The notes under the pieces are model-generated. The model searched no databases. It was not told the origin of the DNA and saw only the letters and a program-made list of their open reading frames with translations. A program made the translations under genes and the position numbers. A DNA stretch of 64,000 nt, taken from the NCBI GenBank assembly GCA_017979445.1, contig CM030704.1:10833658-10897657 (forward strand). The letters run 5' to 3'. This document shows positions 54,241 through 64,000 of this stretch, in pieces (position 1 is the stretch's first letter; each line of letters opens with the position of its first letter). The DNA is from Akebia trifoliata (Eukaryota > Streptophyta > Magnoliopsida > Ranunculales > Lardizabalaceae).

Positions 54241-56835
54241 CAGGCTGAAGCTTTAATGATGACGAGAGGGAGATCAACGGAACGTGGCCCCAGTGGGAGT
54301 CAAAATCAGAGTAGATCAAAATCCAGAAGTAAGAGAAATGTCAAGTGTCATCACTATGGCAAGAAAGGGCACTACAAAAATGAGTGTTGGTATCTCAAGA
54401 AGATCGAAGAAGCCAAAGGAAAAGGTACTGAGTTGTCAAAAGCTCAGGGTTGTGTAGCAAGCACCTCGGATGATGGCGAAATCTTATATAGCGAGGCAAC
54501 AACAGTTGTTGAAGGCAGAAGAAAATTCGCTGATGTCTGGCTTATGGACTTAGGAGCAATGTGGCATATGACTTCAAGGAGAGAATGGTTCCACCAATAT
54601 GAACCTATCTCTGGAGGATCTGTGTTCATGGGAGAGGATCATGCATTGGAAATTGCTGGTAATGGTATCATCAAATTGAAAATGTATGATGGTATAGTTT
54701 GCACCATCCTGGAGGTACGGCACGTGAAGGGCCTGAAGAAAAATCTATTGTCTTTAGGACAATTAGATAATAGTGGGTGCAAAACCCATGTTCAAGATGG
54801 GATTATGAAAATAGTCAAAGGAGCGCTTGTGGTGATGAAAACGGAAAAGATAGCTGCGAATTTGTACATGCTTAAAGGAGAAACACAACAAGAAGGAGAA
54901 GCATCTTCTGCATCGGCAGAGGAACTAACGATGATATGGCACCATAAACTTGGTCACATGTCGGAACGAGGCTTGAAGATTCTTGCTGAACAAAGGCTTT
55001 TTCCAAGGCTCAAAAATGTTTCATTACCCTTTTGTGAGCATTGTGTCACTAGTAAGCAGCACAGATTAAAGTTTAGCAGTTCTAATGCTAGAAGCAAAGC
55101 TATCTTAGAACTGATCCATTTCGATGTTTGGCAAGCACCAGTTCTATCCCTAGGAGGGGCAAGATACTACGTATCTTTTATTGATGATTACTCTAGGAGA
55201 TGTTGGGTGTATCCAATCAAGAGGAAGGCAGACGTATTTTCAATTTTCAAAATGTTCAAAGCGCGAGTGGAACTTGAATCTGAGAAGAAGATCAAGTGTT
55301 TGAGGACGGACAATGAAGGAGAACATACCAGTGATGAATTTGATAACTTCTGTCATAAAGAAGGTATCAAGAGGCAGTTAACAGTGGCATACACTCCACA
55401 GCAAAATGGAGTAGCAGAGCGGATGAACAGAACCTTGTTAGAATGGACAAGAGCGATGTTGAGAACTGCAGGGATGGCAAAGTCATTTTGGGCAAAAGCA
55501 GTCAAGACCGCCTGTTATGTGATAAATCGGTCACCATCAACCGCAATTGATCTAAAGACGCCAATGGAGATGTGGACTGGTAAACCAGCTGATTATTCTC
55601 ACTTACATACATTCGGAAGTCCTGTGTACGTTATGTACAATGCCCAAGAAACATCAAAGTTGGATCCAAAATCCAGAATATGCATTTTCTTAGGGTATGC
55701 TGATGGAGTTAAGGGGTACCGCCTGTGGGATCCCACTGCCCACAAGGTGATAATCAGTAGAGATATGATATTTACAGAAGATAAAGTCAAGGAAAAGAAA
55801 ATGATAACACTTCAAAAGAGAAATCAGAGACTACTACAGTTCAAGTTGAAGAAAGACAAGAACAAGAAGTTCCAAATTCTTCTGAAGCAGCACCAGAACA
55901 CGAAGAACAAGAGCAAGTTGAGTTTGCAACTCCACAAGTTCGACGGTCAACTCGGGAGAGAAAAGAACCAGCTTGGCACTCAGAGTACATTATGGAGGGA
56001 AATGTTGCATACTGTTTACTAACAGAGGATGGAGAGCCATCAACTTTCCATGAGGCTACAAAAAGCCAAAAAGCTTCTCTGTGGATGGCAGCGATGCAAG
56101 AAGAAATTGAAGCTCTCCATAAAAATAAGACATGGGATCTTATTCCATTATCACAAGGAAGGAAGGCCATCGGGAACAAATGGGTTTACAAGCTCATACG
56201 AGATGGCAATGACCAAGTGGAGCGGTATCGTGCTAGATTGGTGGTGAAAGGATTCGCTTAGAAAGAAGGCATAGACTTCAACGAAATATTCTCTCCTGTT
56301 GTTTGACTTACAACAGTTCGAGTAGTCCTGGCGATGTGTGCTACATTTGACTTGTACTTAGAACAGTTGGATGTGAAAACTACATTTCTTCATGGAGAAC
56401 TTGAAGAAGAGATTTACATGCTCCAACCAGGAGGTTTTGAAGAAAAAGGAAAAGAGAACTTGGTTTGCAAGTTGAACAAATCTCTGTATGGTCTTAAACA
56501 GGCGCCGAGATGTTGGTATAAGAGATTTGATTCCTTCATTATGAGCCTTGGATACAACAGACTTAGTTCAGATCCTTGTGCTTATTACAAGAGATTTGGT
56601 GATAATGAGTTTATTTTTTTGCTGTTGTATGTTGACGACATGTTGGTAGCAAGCCCCAACAAAGATCGTCTTAAAGAGTTGAAGGCACAGTTGACTAGGG
56701 AGTTTGAAATGAAGGACTTGAGACCAGCAAACAAGATTCTAGGGATGCAAATTTACCGAGACAGAAATAATAGGAAGGTATGGCTTTCTCAGAAAAACTA
56801 TCTGAAGAAAATCTTGCGACGCTTCAATATGCAAG
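54241..56835 (+). pseudogene. Copia pol, first part: zinc knuckle, protease, integrase, RT
   Basis: In order: knuckle CHHYGKKGHYKNEC (second Cys replaced by Tyr), protease site MDLGAMWHM (the usual DSG is DLG), pre-integrase HHCC (WHHKLGHM...FCEHC), integrase core with the three acids in HFDVW, RTDNEGE and NGVAERMNR, then RT with SLYGLKQAPRCW and LLLYVDDML. A frame change falls in the linker near 55795, a TAG at 56259-56261 follows VVKGFA, and a TGA lies in SPVV*LTTV shortly after. The frame is cut in RT's C-terminal part (FNMQ) by the nested element. Several lesions are C-to-T or G-to-A, fitting methylated-cytosine decay. Confidence 0.92.
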
Positions 56836-59800
56836 TGAAATCGACTCGACCCCGCGGTCATCCCCTGAATAACGGATTAGGGGTCCGATCTACGTATCTT
56901 GGGGATTTTTAAAAGAATAGGGAGTTGCCACCTAGTTTAGGTCTAGGAACCAAAATTAACTCTAAATGGATATGGGTCGGTCCGTGGATCAGAGAGATGG
57001 GTAAGGGGTCAGGTTACGGATTTTGGAAGGTGTTAGGCACCGAACCCACCTGATCAAGATGATCAGTCTCTATTGCGATCCAAAAATATCCTACGGTCAA
57101 CATTCAAAGACTAAAAGTCAAACTAGGGTCCAATCATCATCAAATTGCATCGGATTTACTAAACAAATCCTACGGTTAAAATAATTACATGATTTAATGA
57201 GGCATACATGACCCAAAAATTTAATGGATCAATTCGATCATATTTTAAACAATACAAAATCGATTTTCAATGCCGCGTATATAAGATTAGTGAATTGGCT
57301 CATTGACGATATTTTATCAAAGAGATTCGATTTTTGAACCATCACGTCCATTAAATTCAGTGGATTAACTCACAAATTTTGAGTTGCCACGTGTATTAAA
57401 TCGGTGAGTTAACCACGTGCCAAATTTTAAAATAAAATCGATTTAAATTTTCAATGTCCCCAAAATCAGCGAGTCGACTCACAATTTGTTAATCAAAAGA
57501 ATCCTAATTTTTGGAATTGCCACGTGTATTAAATTGGTGATTTAACCCACGTGCCTAATTTTTTTAAAAATTCGATTCGAATTCTCAATGTCTCCAAAAT
57601 CAGCGAGTCGACTCGCAATTTGTTAATCAAAATAATCTTTGATTATTTTTTAAAATAGCCATATGTGTTAAATATGTGATTTAACCCACATGCACAATTT
57701 CTAAAAAAATCAAACCAAATTTTCAATGTACCAAAAATCAGCGAGTTGACTCGCAATTTGTTAATCAAAATAATCTTTGATTATTTTTTAAAATCGTCAC
57801 ATGTATTAAATATGTGATTTAACCCACGTGCACAATTTCTAAAAAAAATCGAACCAAATTTCCAATGTACCAAAAATCAGCGAGTCGACTCGTAATTTGT
57901 TAATCAAAATAATCTTTGATTATTTTTTTAAAATGGCCACATGTATTAAATATGTGATTTAACCCATGTGCCTAATTTAAAAATAAAATCGATTCAAATC
58001 TTCAATGTCCCTAAAATCAGTGAGTCGACTCGCAATTTGTTAATCAAAAGGATCTTGATTTTTTTTGGAAATCGCCATGTACATTAAAATCAATGAGTTG
58101 ACTCAAATGCCCAATTTCATAGAATATTTTGATTTGAAATTTTCAATGCATACAATAAATATCAACAATGAGCCGGTTCACCATCTTGATGTTAACAAGT
58201 TAACTAATCAATTTATCAACAAAATTTGCGAATCGATCCACTAATAATTCGAAATCGTAAAGATTGCCATAGTGCCATGCCTACCCTAAAAAATCGGTGA
58301 ATTGATTCAAAAATTAAAAATTAAAAATTAAAAAAATTAAAAAAATTAAAAATTAAAAAAAAACAAACATAAAATATATATAATCTCTATCCTACCAATA
58401 AGCAACATAAACAAAAGAGAAAAATTACAGAAACACTACATCATTAATCCTACCCATATATGAAAAATAAACAGAGGAGAACATGAAAAGAGAGAAAAAA
58501 AAGAAAAATAAAAACAAATAAAAATAAATAAGAACTAAAAAAATAAACTCACCTAAGTGGGGATGACAATGGTCGATTCCTTCAGGTATGATCTCCAAAA
58601 CTCGTGACTATTCGCTGTGGAAGATGGAGGTAGTGAAGAGGCTGCAACGGACCTTGAACTGACGAGGAGTGAGGCAATATCGTTTATTTGTAGGGGATAC
58701 GAAAACAAGAGAAAGGCTTGGAGATGGAGAAGATGTTATAGGAAGTGAGGAACGTGAAAGAGAAATGATAAGGGGCTGCTATAGGGCTGTAGCAATGGCT
58801 GAACGTTGCTGTGTTGCAGGTTAATGGAGGTGATGGAATGGACAGTGAGTTAAGAAGACGATGTAAAACGTTTTAAAGGGCTGTATTTGGACATGTAATG
58901 AAGCTTCACAGAAGAGTTGAAGCGTTACAATAAGGTTAGGTGCGTTTGGGAATCAGCAATGTTGCAAGTTATGTAGAGAATAAGAAGTTGCTGTTTTTTT
59001 TTTTTGGACATGAAGGGGTGCTGTTTTTTAATGGAGGTAGCCCCAAAAAACGTTTTTTTTTTCTAATTTATGGAGAGGAAGAAGATAGGGAAGGGTAGAG
59101 ATGCAAGGTAGAGAGAGGAAGGAATATTAGAGAAGGAAACGTGGGGATCAAAGATGTGAGAGAGAGAGATGAGTTGCTGATTTTTTTTTAATGGCTGTCA
59201 ACCATGAAAACGTTTTTTCTTTTTTTTTTTCTCTAAAAGAACGTGGGACAACAAGGATAGATTTGGAGGGAGGGAGATGAAGTGAAGATGAGGGAGATCA
59301 CGTGAAGATGAGGGAGGCCACAACAGATTTTTAAATGGAGAAGAAGAGTTGCAGGTTTTTTTTTCTTCAATGGCAGCTAAGCAAAAAAAAAATGTGTCTC
59401 TAATTCGTTGCTTCCCTTCTCTTTTACAATAGTGTTCCTCATCAAAATGTGAGAGAGGGAGAGAGGGAGAGAGTGGGGAGAGGAGTGGGGAAGAAAGTGG
59501 GTGTTGTGTGGGTGAAGAGAGAAGTTGGAGAAGAAGGAGTGGAATACGTGGGGAAGAAGAAGAAACGTGGTTTCTTCTTCTTTTTTTATTTTTGAAATTT
59601 TTTTTCTTTTATTTTTTAAAAGAATGAGAGAGGGGGATCCTACACTACTCGTACTACGGTAACTCTCGGCCAATGAGTCGTGATTGGTCCATTTAATTTT
59701 CCTTTCGATTGGTTGATTTCGAAATTTTTTTTTATATTATTTATTTTAGTCGATGTTTTGATTTGAAATTTAATTTGATGTTTTAAATTACATTTGAATT

Positions 59801-60798
59801 TGTATTTGATTTTAAATTTTGAATTTCGATTAGAATTTAATTTGAATTTTGATATTAAATTTGGTTGTTGGTGTGTTTTAATTTGAAATTTAAATTGATT
59901 TTAATTTTTAATTGGTCGGTTGACTGGATTTCGATTTAAATGTGATCGAATGGATTTTAATTTGTTAATTACATTTTTGGTTGGTCGATTTGGTTGATTG
60001 ATTTAAAATTTTAATTCAATTTTGCATTTTAATTGGTTGAGTGATTTTTAACTTGATTTTCAATTTGATTTTGATTTTGATTTTGTATTTTAATCGGTTT
60101 CTTGAAAATGTAATTTTTATTTTGTATTGAAATTTAATTTGATTTTACGATTTTAAATTAATTTTAAATTTTGGATTTTAGTTTAATTTTCAATTTGAAT
60201 TTTTTTTTGGTTTAAATTTATTATTTGAATTTTATTTTCCTAGGGATCAATGTCTCTATGTTAGAGTTAGATGTTAAGGGGCGTTTTGGTCATTTTTACG
60301 ATTTTTGATGATTTTTCTTGAATTTCTCTGTTTTCATCGATTTGGATCCCGTTAGACTCGAAATCACGTTCTGAGTGCAATGGAGGTACTTTCGAGACTT
60401 TTCGGACATCCGAAATTTATGAGGGGTATTTTCGTCATTTTTGTGATTTTTACAGATTTTTAGGGATTTCAGCGTGAGATTTCTTTCAGTCCCTGTGTGT
60501 TTATTTCTAAGTTTTAAATCCATATTTTCCTAGTGTAGCGAGGTCTCTAAGTTATCGAACTGTGTAGCGAACCTATGCGTACGTGCTTGCTAAGTCGGGT
60601 GTAAGATGTAGCGATCCTAAGCGTGCGTAAATTTCTAGGTCGAGTCGTAGTGAGTAGGGGGGATGAAAAGAAATTAGAAACAGAAGGAATCAAGCAGTAC
60701 TCACAAGCCTTCGAGTTCTTTTATATTCATCATTAGGAATCCACCAAATCGGGTGACGAATTGTCGAATTAGGCAGATGCAATAATGGGGCGTCTACA
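56836..60798 (-). mobile_element. Nested LTR-type insertion, 3.96 kb, target duplication GCAAG
   Basis: GCAAG flanks it (56831-56835, 60799-60803) and removing it restores the copia codons ATG CAA GAT TGT. Plus-strand ends are TGAAATCG and GCGTCTACA; read on the minus strand it starts TGTAGACGCCCCATTATTGC, matching the LTR at 12065 for the first ~100 bp. The GGAAGGTGTTAGGCACC block lies near 57030 and GGGAGTTGCCACC near 56920. No primer site, coding domain or internal pair of LTRs was found, so it may be one very long solo LTR. It holds a ~135-bp tandem array and, at 59740-60240, low-complexity TTGATTTTAAATT-type sequence. Confidence 0.85.
57370..58130 (+). repeat. Tandem array, period 133-140 bp, about 5.5 units
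   Basis: AATCAGCGAGTCGACTCGCAATTTG recurs in shortened and varied form at about 57465, 57599, 57735, 57874 and 58014. Each unit also has a (T/A)AAC(C)CACGTG or related CCACGTGTATTAAAT word. The palindromic cores CGAGTCGACTCG and CACGTG are the most conserved parts. Confidence 0.9.
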
Positions 60799-60803
60799 GC
60801 AAG

Positions 60804-61516
60804 ATTGTAAGTCAGTTTCTACCCCTTTTTCCTATTAATTTCAAATTATACTCAAAGATGAGCCCTAACAACGAAGCAAAGAGGATGGAAATGTCTCGAG
60901 TACCGTACGCATCAGCAGTGGGAAGTTTAATGTTCGCTATGGTTTGCACAAGACAAGACATTGCACAAGCAGTGGGAGCGGTTAGTCGATACATGGCGAA
61001 TCCTGGTAGAGAGCATTGGAATGTTGTAAAGAGGATCCTGAGATATGTCAATGATACCTCAAATGCTGCATTATGTTATGGAGGATCAGACTTTATTGTC
61101 AGAGGCTATGTTGATTCAGATTATGCAGGTGATCTTGATAAGAGTAAGTCCACCTCAGGTTATGTGTTTTCTCTTGTTAGAGGAGCTGTAAGCTGGGTTT
61201 TGAAACTGCAGTCTATTGTGGCTACTTCTACAACAGAGGCAGAGCTAGCAAAGAGGCAATATGGTTTCAAATGCTACTGGAGAAGCTTGGACACAAACAA
61301 GAGAAGATTGCTTTATTTTGTGATAGTCAGAGCGCTTTGCATCTAGCAAAGAATCCAGCATTTCATTCAAAGACAAATCACATACGAGTTCAATATCACT
61401 TCCTTCGTGAGAAGGTGGAAGAAGGAAGTGTGGATATATATAAAATCCATACTAAAGACAACCTAGCTGATATGTTAACAAAGTCGATCAACAATGATAA
61501 GTTTAGTTGGTGTTGA
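60804..61516 (+). pseudogene. Copia pol, second part: RT end and RNase H
   Basis: Continues directly after the nested element. MSRVPYASAVGSLMFAMVCT and QAVGAVSRYMANPG are the RT-RNase H connection; RNase H acids appear in YVDSDYAGDLD, ATSTTEAEL and FCDSQSALHL. A deletion and frame change after TTEAEL (near 61250) splits the domain between two frames. The tail TKDNLADMLTKSI and KFSWC is the usual pol end; stop at 61514-61516. Confidence 0.9.
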
Positions 61517-61606
61517 TCCTCTATTGGTCTAGCAAAAATGCAAGTAGCATGGAAATGACAAGTAGAAAGGATAGAAGAATCGCAAAAGTGACTTTAAGTG
61601 GGAGAT

Positions 61607-62206
61607 TGTCAGATAATAAAGTGACTTTTGTTATCTGAAGGTAGTTAAGAAAAGTCAAAATTGACGACTGGATAAAGTAAAAAATGACGACTGGATAAAG
61701 TCAAATTTGACGACTAGATAAAGTAAAAAATGACGACTGGATAAAGTCAAAATTGATGACTGGATAAAGTAAAAAATGACGACTGGATAAGTCAAACTTG
61801 ACGACTGGATAACCACCTATCTCCCTCTATAAATACATGCCTCCTCTCATTCAGAGATTATCCCAGTCTTGTATTAGAATCCCATCCTAACTAAGAGAGA
61901 GGGAAAGAAAGTTTAGAGAGAAAAATTGTGAGGTTTCTCTTAATCTTCATAGCCTTTCCTTTGTTAGAGAGAGTTTGTTTTCTCATATGATAAGAGAGAG
62001 GGTATTGTCAATTGTGCTCTCCTTATTTATATAGAGAAAGAGTTGTATTTTTTTTGCAATAGTGAAATCCTTCTGCAGTTTGCCCGTGGTTTTTACTCCA
62101 ATTTTTGGAGGTTTTCCACATTAAATTTTGGTGTTCATCATTTTCATTTTTATTTTCTTTTCTACTTCAGTTTTAATTGTGTGCCCAGTACCACAACTTC
62201 CTAACA
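61607..62206 (+). repeat. 3' LTR of the copia element
   Basis: 600 bp, begins TGTCAGATAATAAAG and ends CTTCCTAACA as the 5' LTR does. Carries one extra ~23-bp GACGACTGGATAAAGT unit. The target duplication TAGTT follows at 62207-62211, after which EXO70 upstream sequence resumes. Confidence 0.95.
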
Positions 62207-62656
62207 TAGTTTTCTACATTTTTTTTCTTGAGTAGAATCAATGAAATCTGTGGAGAAGAATACCACCACCATAGGATTGGAAGCTAATTAATGATCTTAA
62301 GATGGGACTCCACAGTATTACTAATAAGATCGCCGTGGAATGGATCAAAGATGAATTTGATAACACACTCATGATGATCACTACTCTCTCCAATCCAATA
62401 ATTGAAATCGACTTCGACGCGCTTATAATTATCTATCTGATTTCGGTTTGTTTATGTTTTTAAAAACATTGGTCAAAAGTTAAATTGACTTAATAAATCA
62501 TCTCTATCTCTCATTGAAAAAAGACTTGCAGAATTCAGATTCATACCGCAGCTGCCTTGCAAGTTGCAAGTCCAGAATTCTTATAATAACAAATTAAAAC
62601 AACAACAAATCCATAATTCTTTGCTCTACAGCTCTGAAAAGCTTTCTTTCCTGCCA

Positions 62657-64000
62657 ATGGAATGCCTGGAGAAGAACACCGCAATAGAATTTGAAGCAGC
62701 TGAGAAACTAATCTTAAGATTTGACGAAGCAAGAGAATGTATAATATTCAATGGTCATCATCGACAAGAAGCTGATCAATACTTACATGCTGTTGATGAG
62801 ATCATCCAACAGTACTCGGTGGAGTCCGTTATTACTATATCCACCAACGATCATCCTATTCTTAGTAAGATCAACAGTTTTGCGATGCAAATCGCCATGA
62901 CTCGGCTCCAACATGAATTTCACAAGATACTGATCACTCGCATGAATTCAATTGAAACCGACATCGATCTGAATTCTTATTCAAATCCCATGATGAGTTG
63001 TGTAACTGAAAGTAGTGCTGATTTCCAAACTGCTCATTCTCAATTCATCGAAGAAGGCTACTTAGATGATTAGTTCTGGATATCTACATGAGTGTATGCA
63101 AGTATATGTGAGTGTTCATAAACCTATCTTCAATGCTAGCTTCAACCGCCTTGGGATCGATAAGCTTAGCATAGGTGATGTTCAAATATTAGAATGGGAT
63201 GCATTAAAAGAGAAGATTGGACAATGGAAAGAAGCGGCAAAAGTACGTGTTTGGATTCTCTTTGCAAGAGAGAAGTGGCTTTGTGATCAAATCTTTGAAG
63301 GTGATGGTCTTGGCACCATTGCCAATGATACTTGCTTCATGAAAATCATTGAAGGCTCCACGATCCAGCTCTTCGATTTCCCTGAGGCGATATTTTGTAC
63401 TTGGCAATCCCCCAAGAAGCTCTTCAAGTTACTAGATCTTTACGAAGCAGTATCTGACCTCTCTAAGGTGGATGTAATAGTCAAGTGGAAGTTGGAGTCT
63501 GTTCGAGCTAAGGCTGTTGATATACTACTAAGGCTCGGTGAGGTTGCGAGAGGGATTCTGTCAGAATTCGAGAATACTTTGCAGAGTGAGTCTACAGAAG
63601 TTCCAGTACTTGGAGGGAAAATTCACACCTTGACATGGTATGTGATGAGTTACATTTTCATATTGATATCTGGTTACAGACAGACCATGATGGAATTGAT
63701 TGTGTCGAAGCCATCAATGGGATCACTATTATCTGGTGATCAAACAGCCCCATATATCAATTTTCATGAACCGGAGAATCAATCTCCATTAGCCCTCCAT
63801 CTACTTTTGATCATTCAAATCCTAGAATTCAAGTTAGAGGACATGTGTAAGTACTACAAAGATGCTTCTCTATCTCACATTTTCCTCATGAACAATCTAC
63901 ACTACATTGTTCAGAAGGTTAAAAGATCTCCTGAGCTCTGCGAGATGATCGGAGATGACTACATCATGAGAAATCTAACGTTGAAATTCAGGCAAGAGGC
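62657..64000 (+). pseudogene. EXO70 pseudogene (copy 4), frameshifted, runs off the right edge
   Basis: ATG 62657 (MECLEKNTAIEFEAAEKLIL) to a TAG at 63071-63073 encodes 138 residues very close to the open copy and keeps the helix QYLHAVDEIIQQYSVESV that the open copy lacks. A 68-bp deletion relative to 44371-44438 then shifts the frame; from 63075 the sequence continues in another frame (SGYLHECMQVYVSV...) without stop to the window end, nearly identical to the open copy. Since 68 is not a multiple of three, a full protein cannot be made unless the region is spliced around. Its upstream region is separated from 53002 by the copia element. Confidence 0.88.

Larger units (their letters stand above)
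53007..62206 (+). mobile_element. Ty1/copia element (Tork-like), 9.2 kb including a nested insertion, target duplication TAGTT
   Basis: LTRs 53007-53583 (577 bp) and 61607-62206 (600 bp), TG...CA ends, flanked by TAGTT (53002-53006, 62207-62211). Primer site TGGTATCAGAGC (53585-53596), purine tract AAGTGGGAGA before the 3' LTR. Gag, protease, integrase, RT and RNase H follow in copia order. The coding region is broken by stops and frame changes and split by an LTR-type insertion at 56836-60798. The host site is the upstream region of the fourth EXO70 copy. LTR divergence by eye is about 3-4 percent outside the repeat block. Length without the nest is 5.2 kb, normal for the lineage. Confidence 0.95.

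Noticed and set aside
57370..58130. Regularly spaced repeats considered as a CRISPR-like array
   Set aside because: Whole ~135-bp units repeat with no unique spacers, in plant nuclear DNA; an ordinary tandem repeat.
59377..59673. 98-residue minus-strand frame in the nested element
   Set aside because: Lies in GA/CT-rich low-complexity DNA with no domain.

Overview
This is nuclear DNA of a flowering plant, most likely a eudicot. It is AT-rich, has spliced genes with long introns, and is dominated by plant-type transposable elements: Ty1/copia and Ty3/gypsy LTR elements, solo LTRs, a TRIM, PIF/Harbinger elements and MITEs, SINEs and (TA)n-associated MITEs. No prokaryotic, organellar or viral gene was seen, and no tRNA or rRNA gene. 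The species cannot be told from the sequence alone. Most lineage names rest on motif recognition from memory.

Layout. 1-6.7 kb: minus-strand 5' part of a FUSED-type kinase gene (TIO homolog). Five coding exons are visible, intron 2 is 4.2 kb and holds a PIF/Harbinger-like element, and the gene continues past the left edge. 7.0-11.1 kb: two MITEs with TTA duplications and a dead Ty3/gypsy reverse transcriptase. 12.0-26.9 kb: a complex of LTRs whose 5' ends read TGTAGACACC. It includes a tail-to-tail pair, an 8.8-kb element inserted into a broken UPF0496 gene copy, and a solo LTR. The 8.8-kb element carries an antisense plant-mobile-domain ORF and a nested Harbinger-type element with a decayed Myb/SANT gene. 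27-28.7 kb: a MITE cluster that ends just upstream of an intact single-exon UPF0496 gene (28.8-30.0 kb). 30-37 kb: mostly gene-free, with SINEs, a poly-C tract and weak gag-like remains.

37-64 kb is an EXO70 (exocyst subunit) tandem cluster, all on the plus strand: a short relic (37.1 kb), one open gene (44.07-45.81 kb), a second relic (47.4-48.3 kb) and a frameshifted copy running off the right edge (62.66 kb onward). Between the copies lie a 2.7-kb solo LTR with a nested palindromic MITE, a complete 330-bp TRIM, a copia gag/protease relic, a gypsy LTR with an Asp-type primer site followed by a 1.8-kb inverted repeat, and a 9.2-kb Tork-like copia element. The copia element landed in the upstream region of the fourth EXO70 copy and is itself split by a 4-kb LTR-type insertion.

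Only three genes look functional: the TIO-like kinase (cytokinesis), the UPF0496 gene (function unknown) and one EXO70 gene (exocytosis). Target-site duplications could be read for most mobile elements and fix their borders to the base. They also give an order of events: EXO70 duplication, then copia insertion, then the nested LTR insertion.
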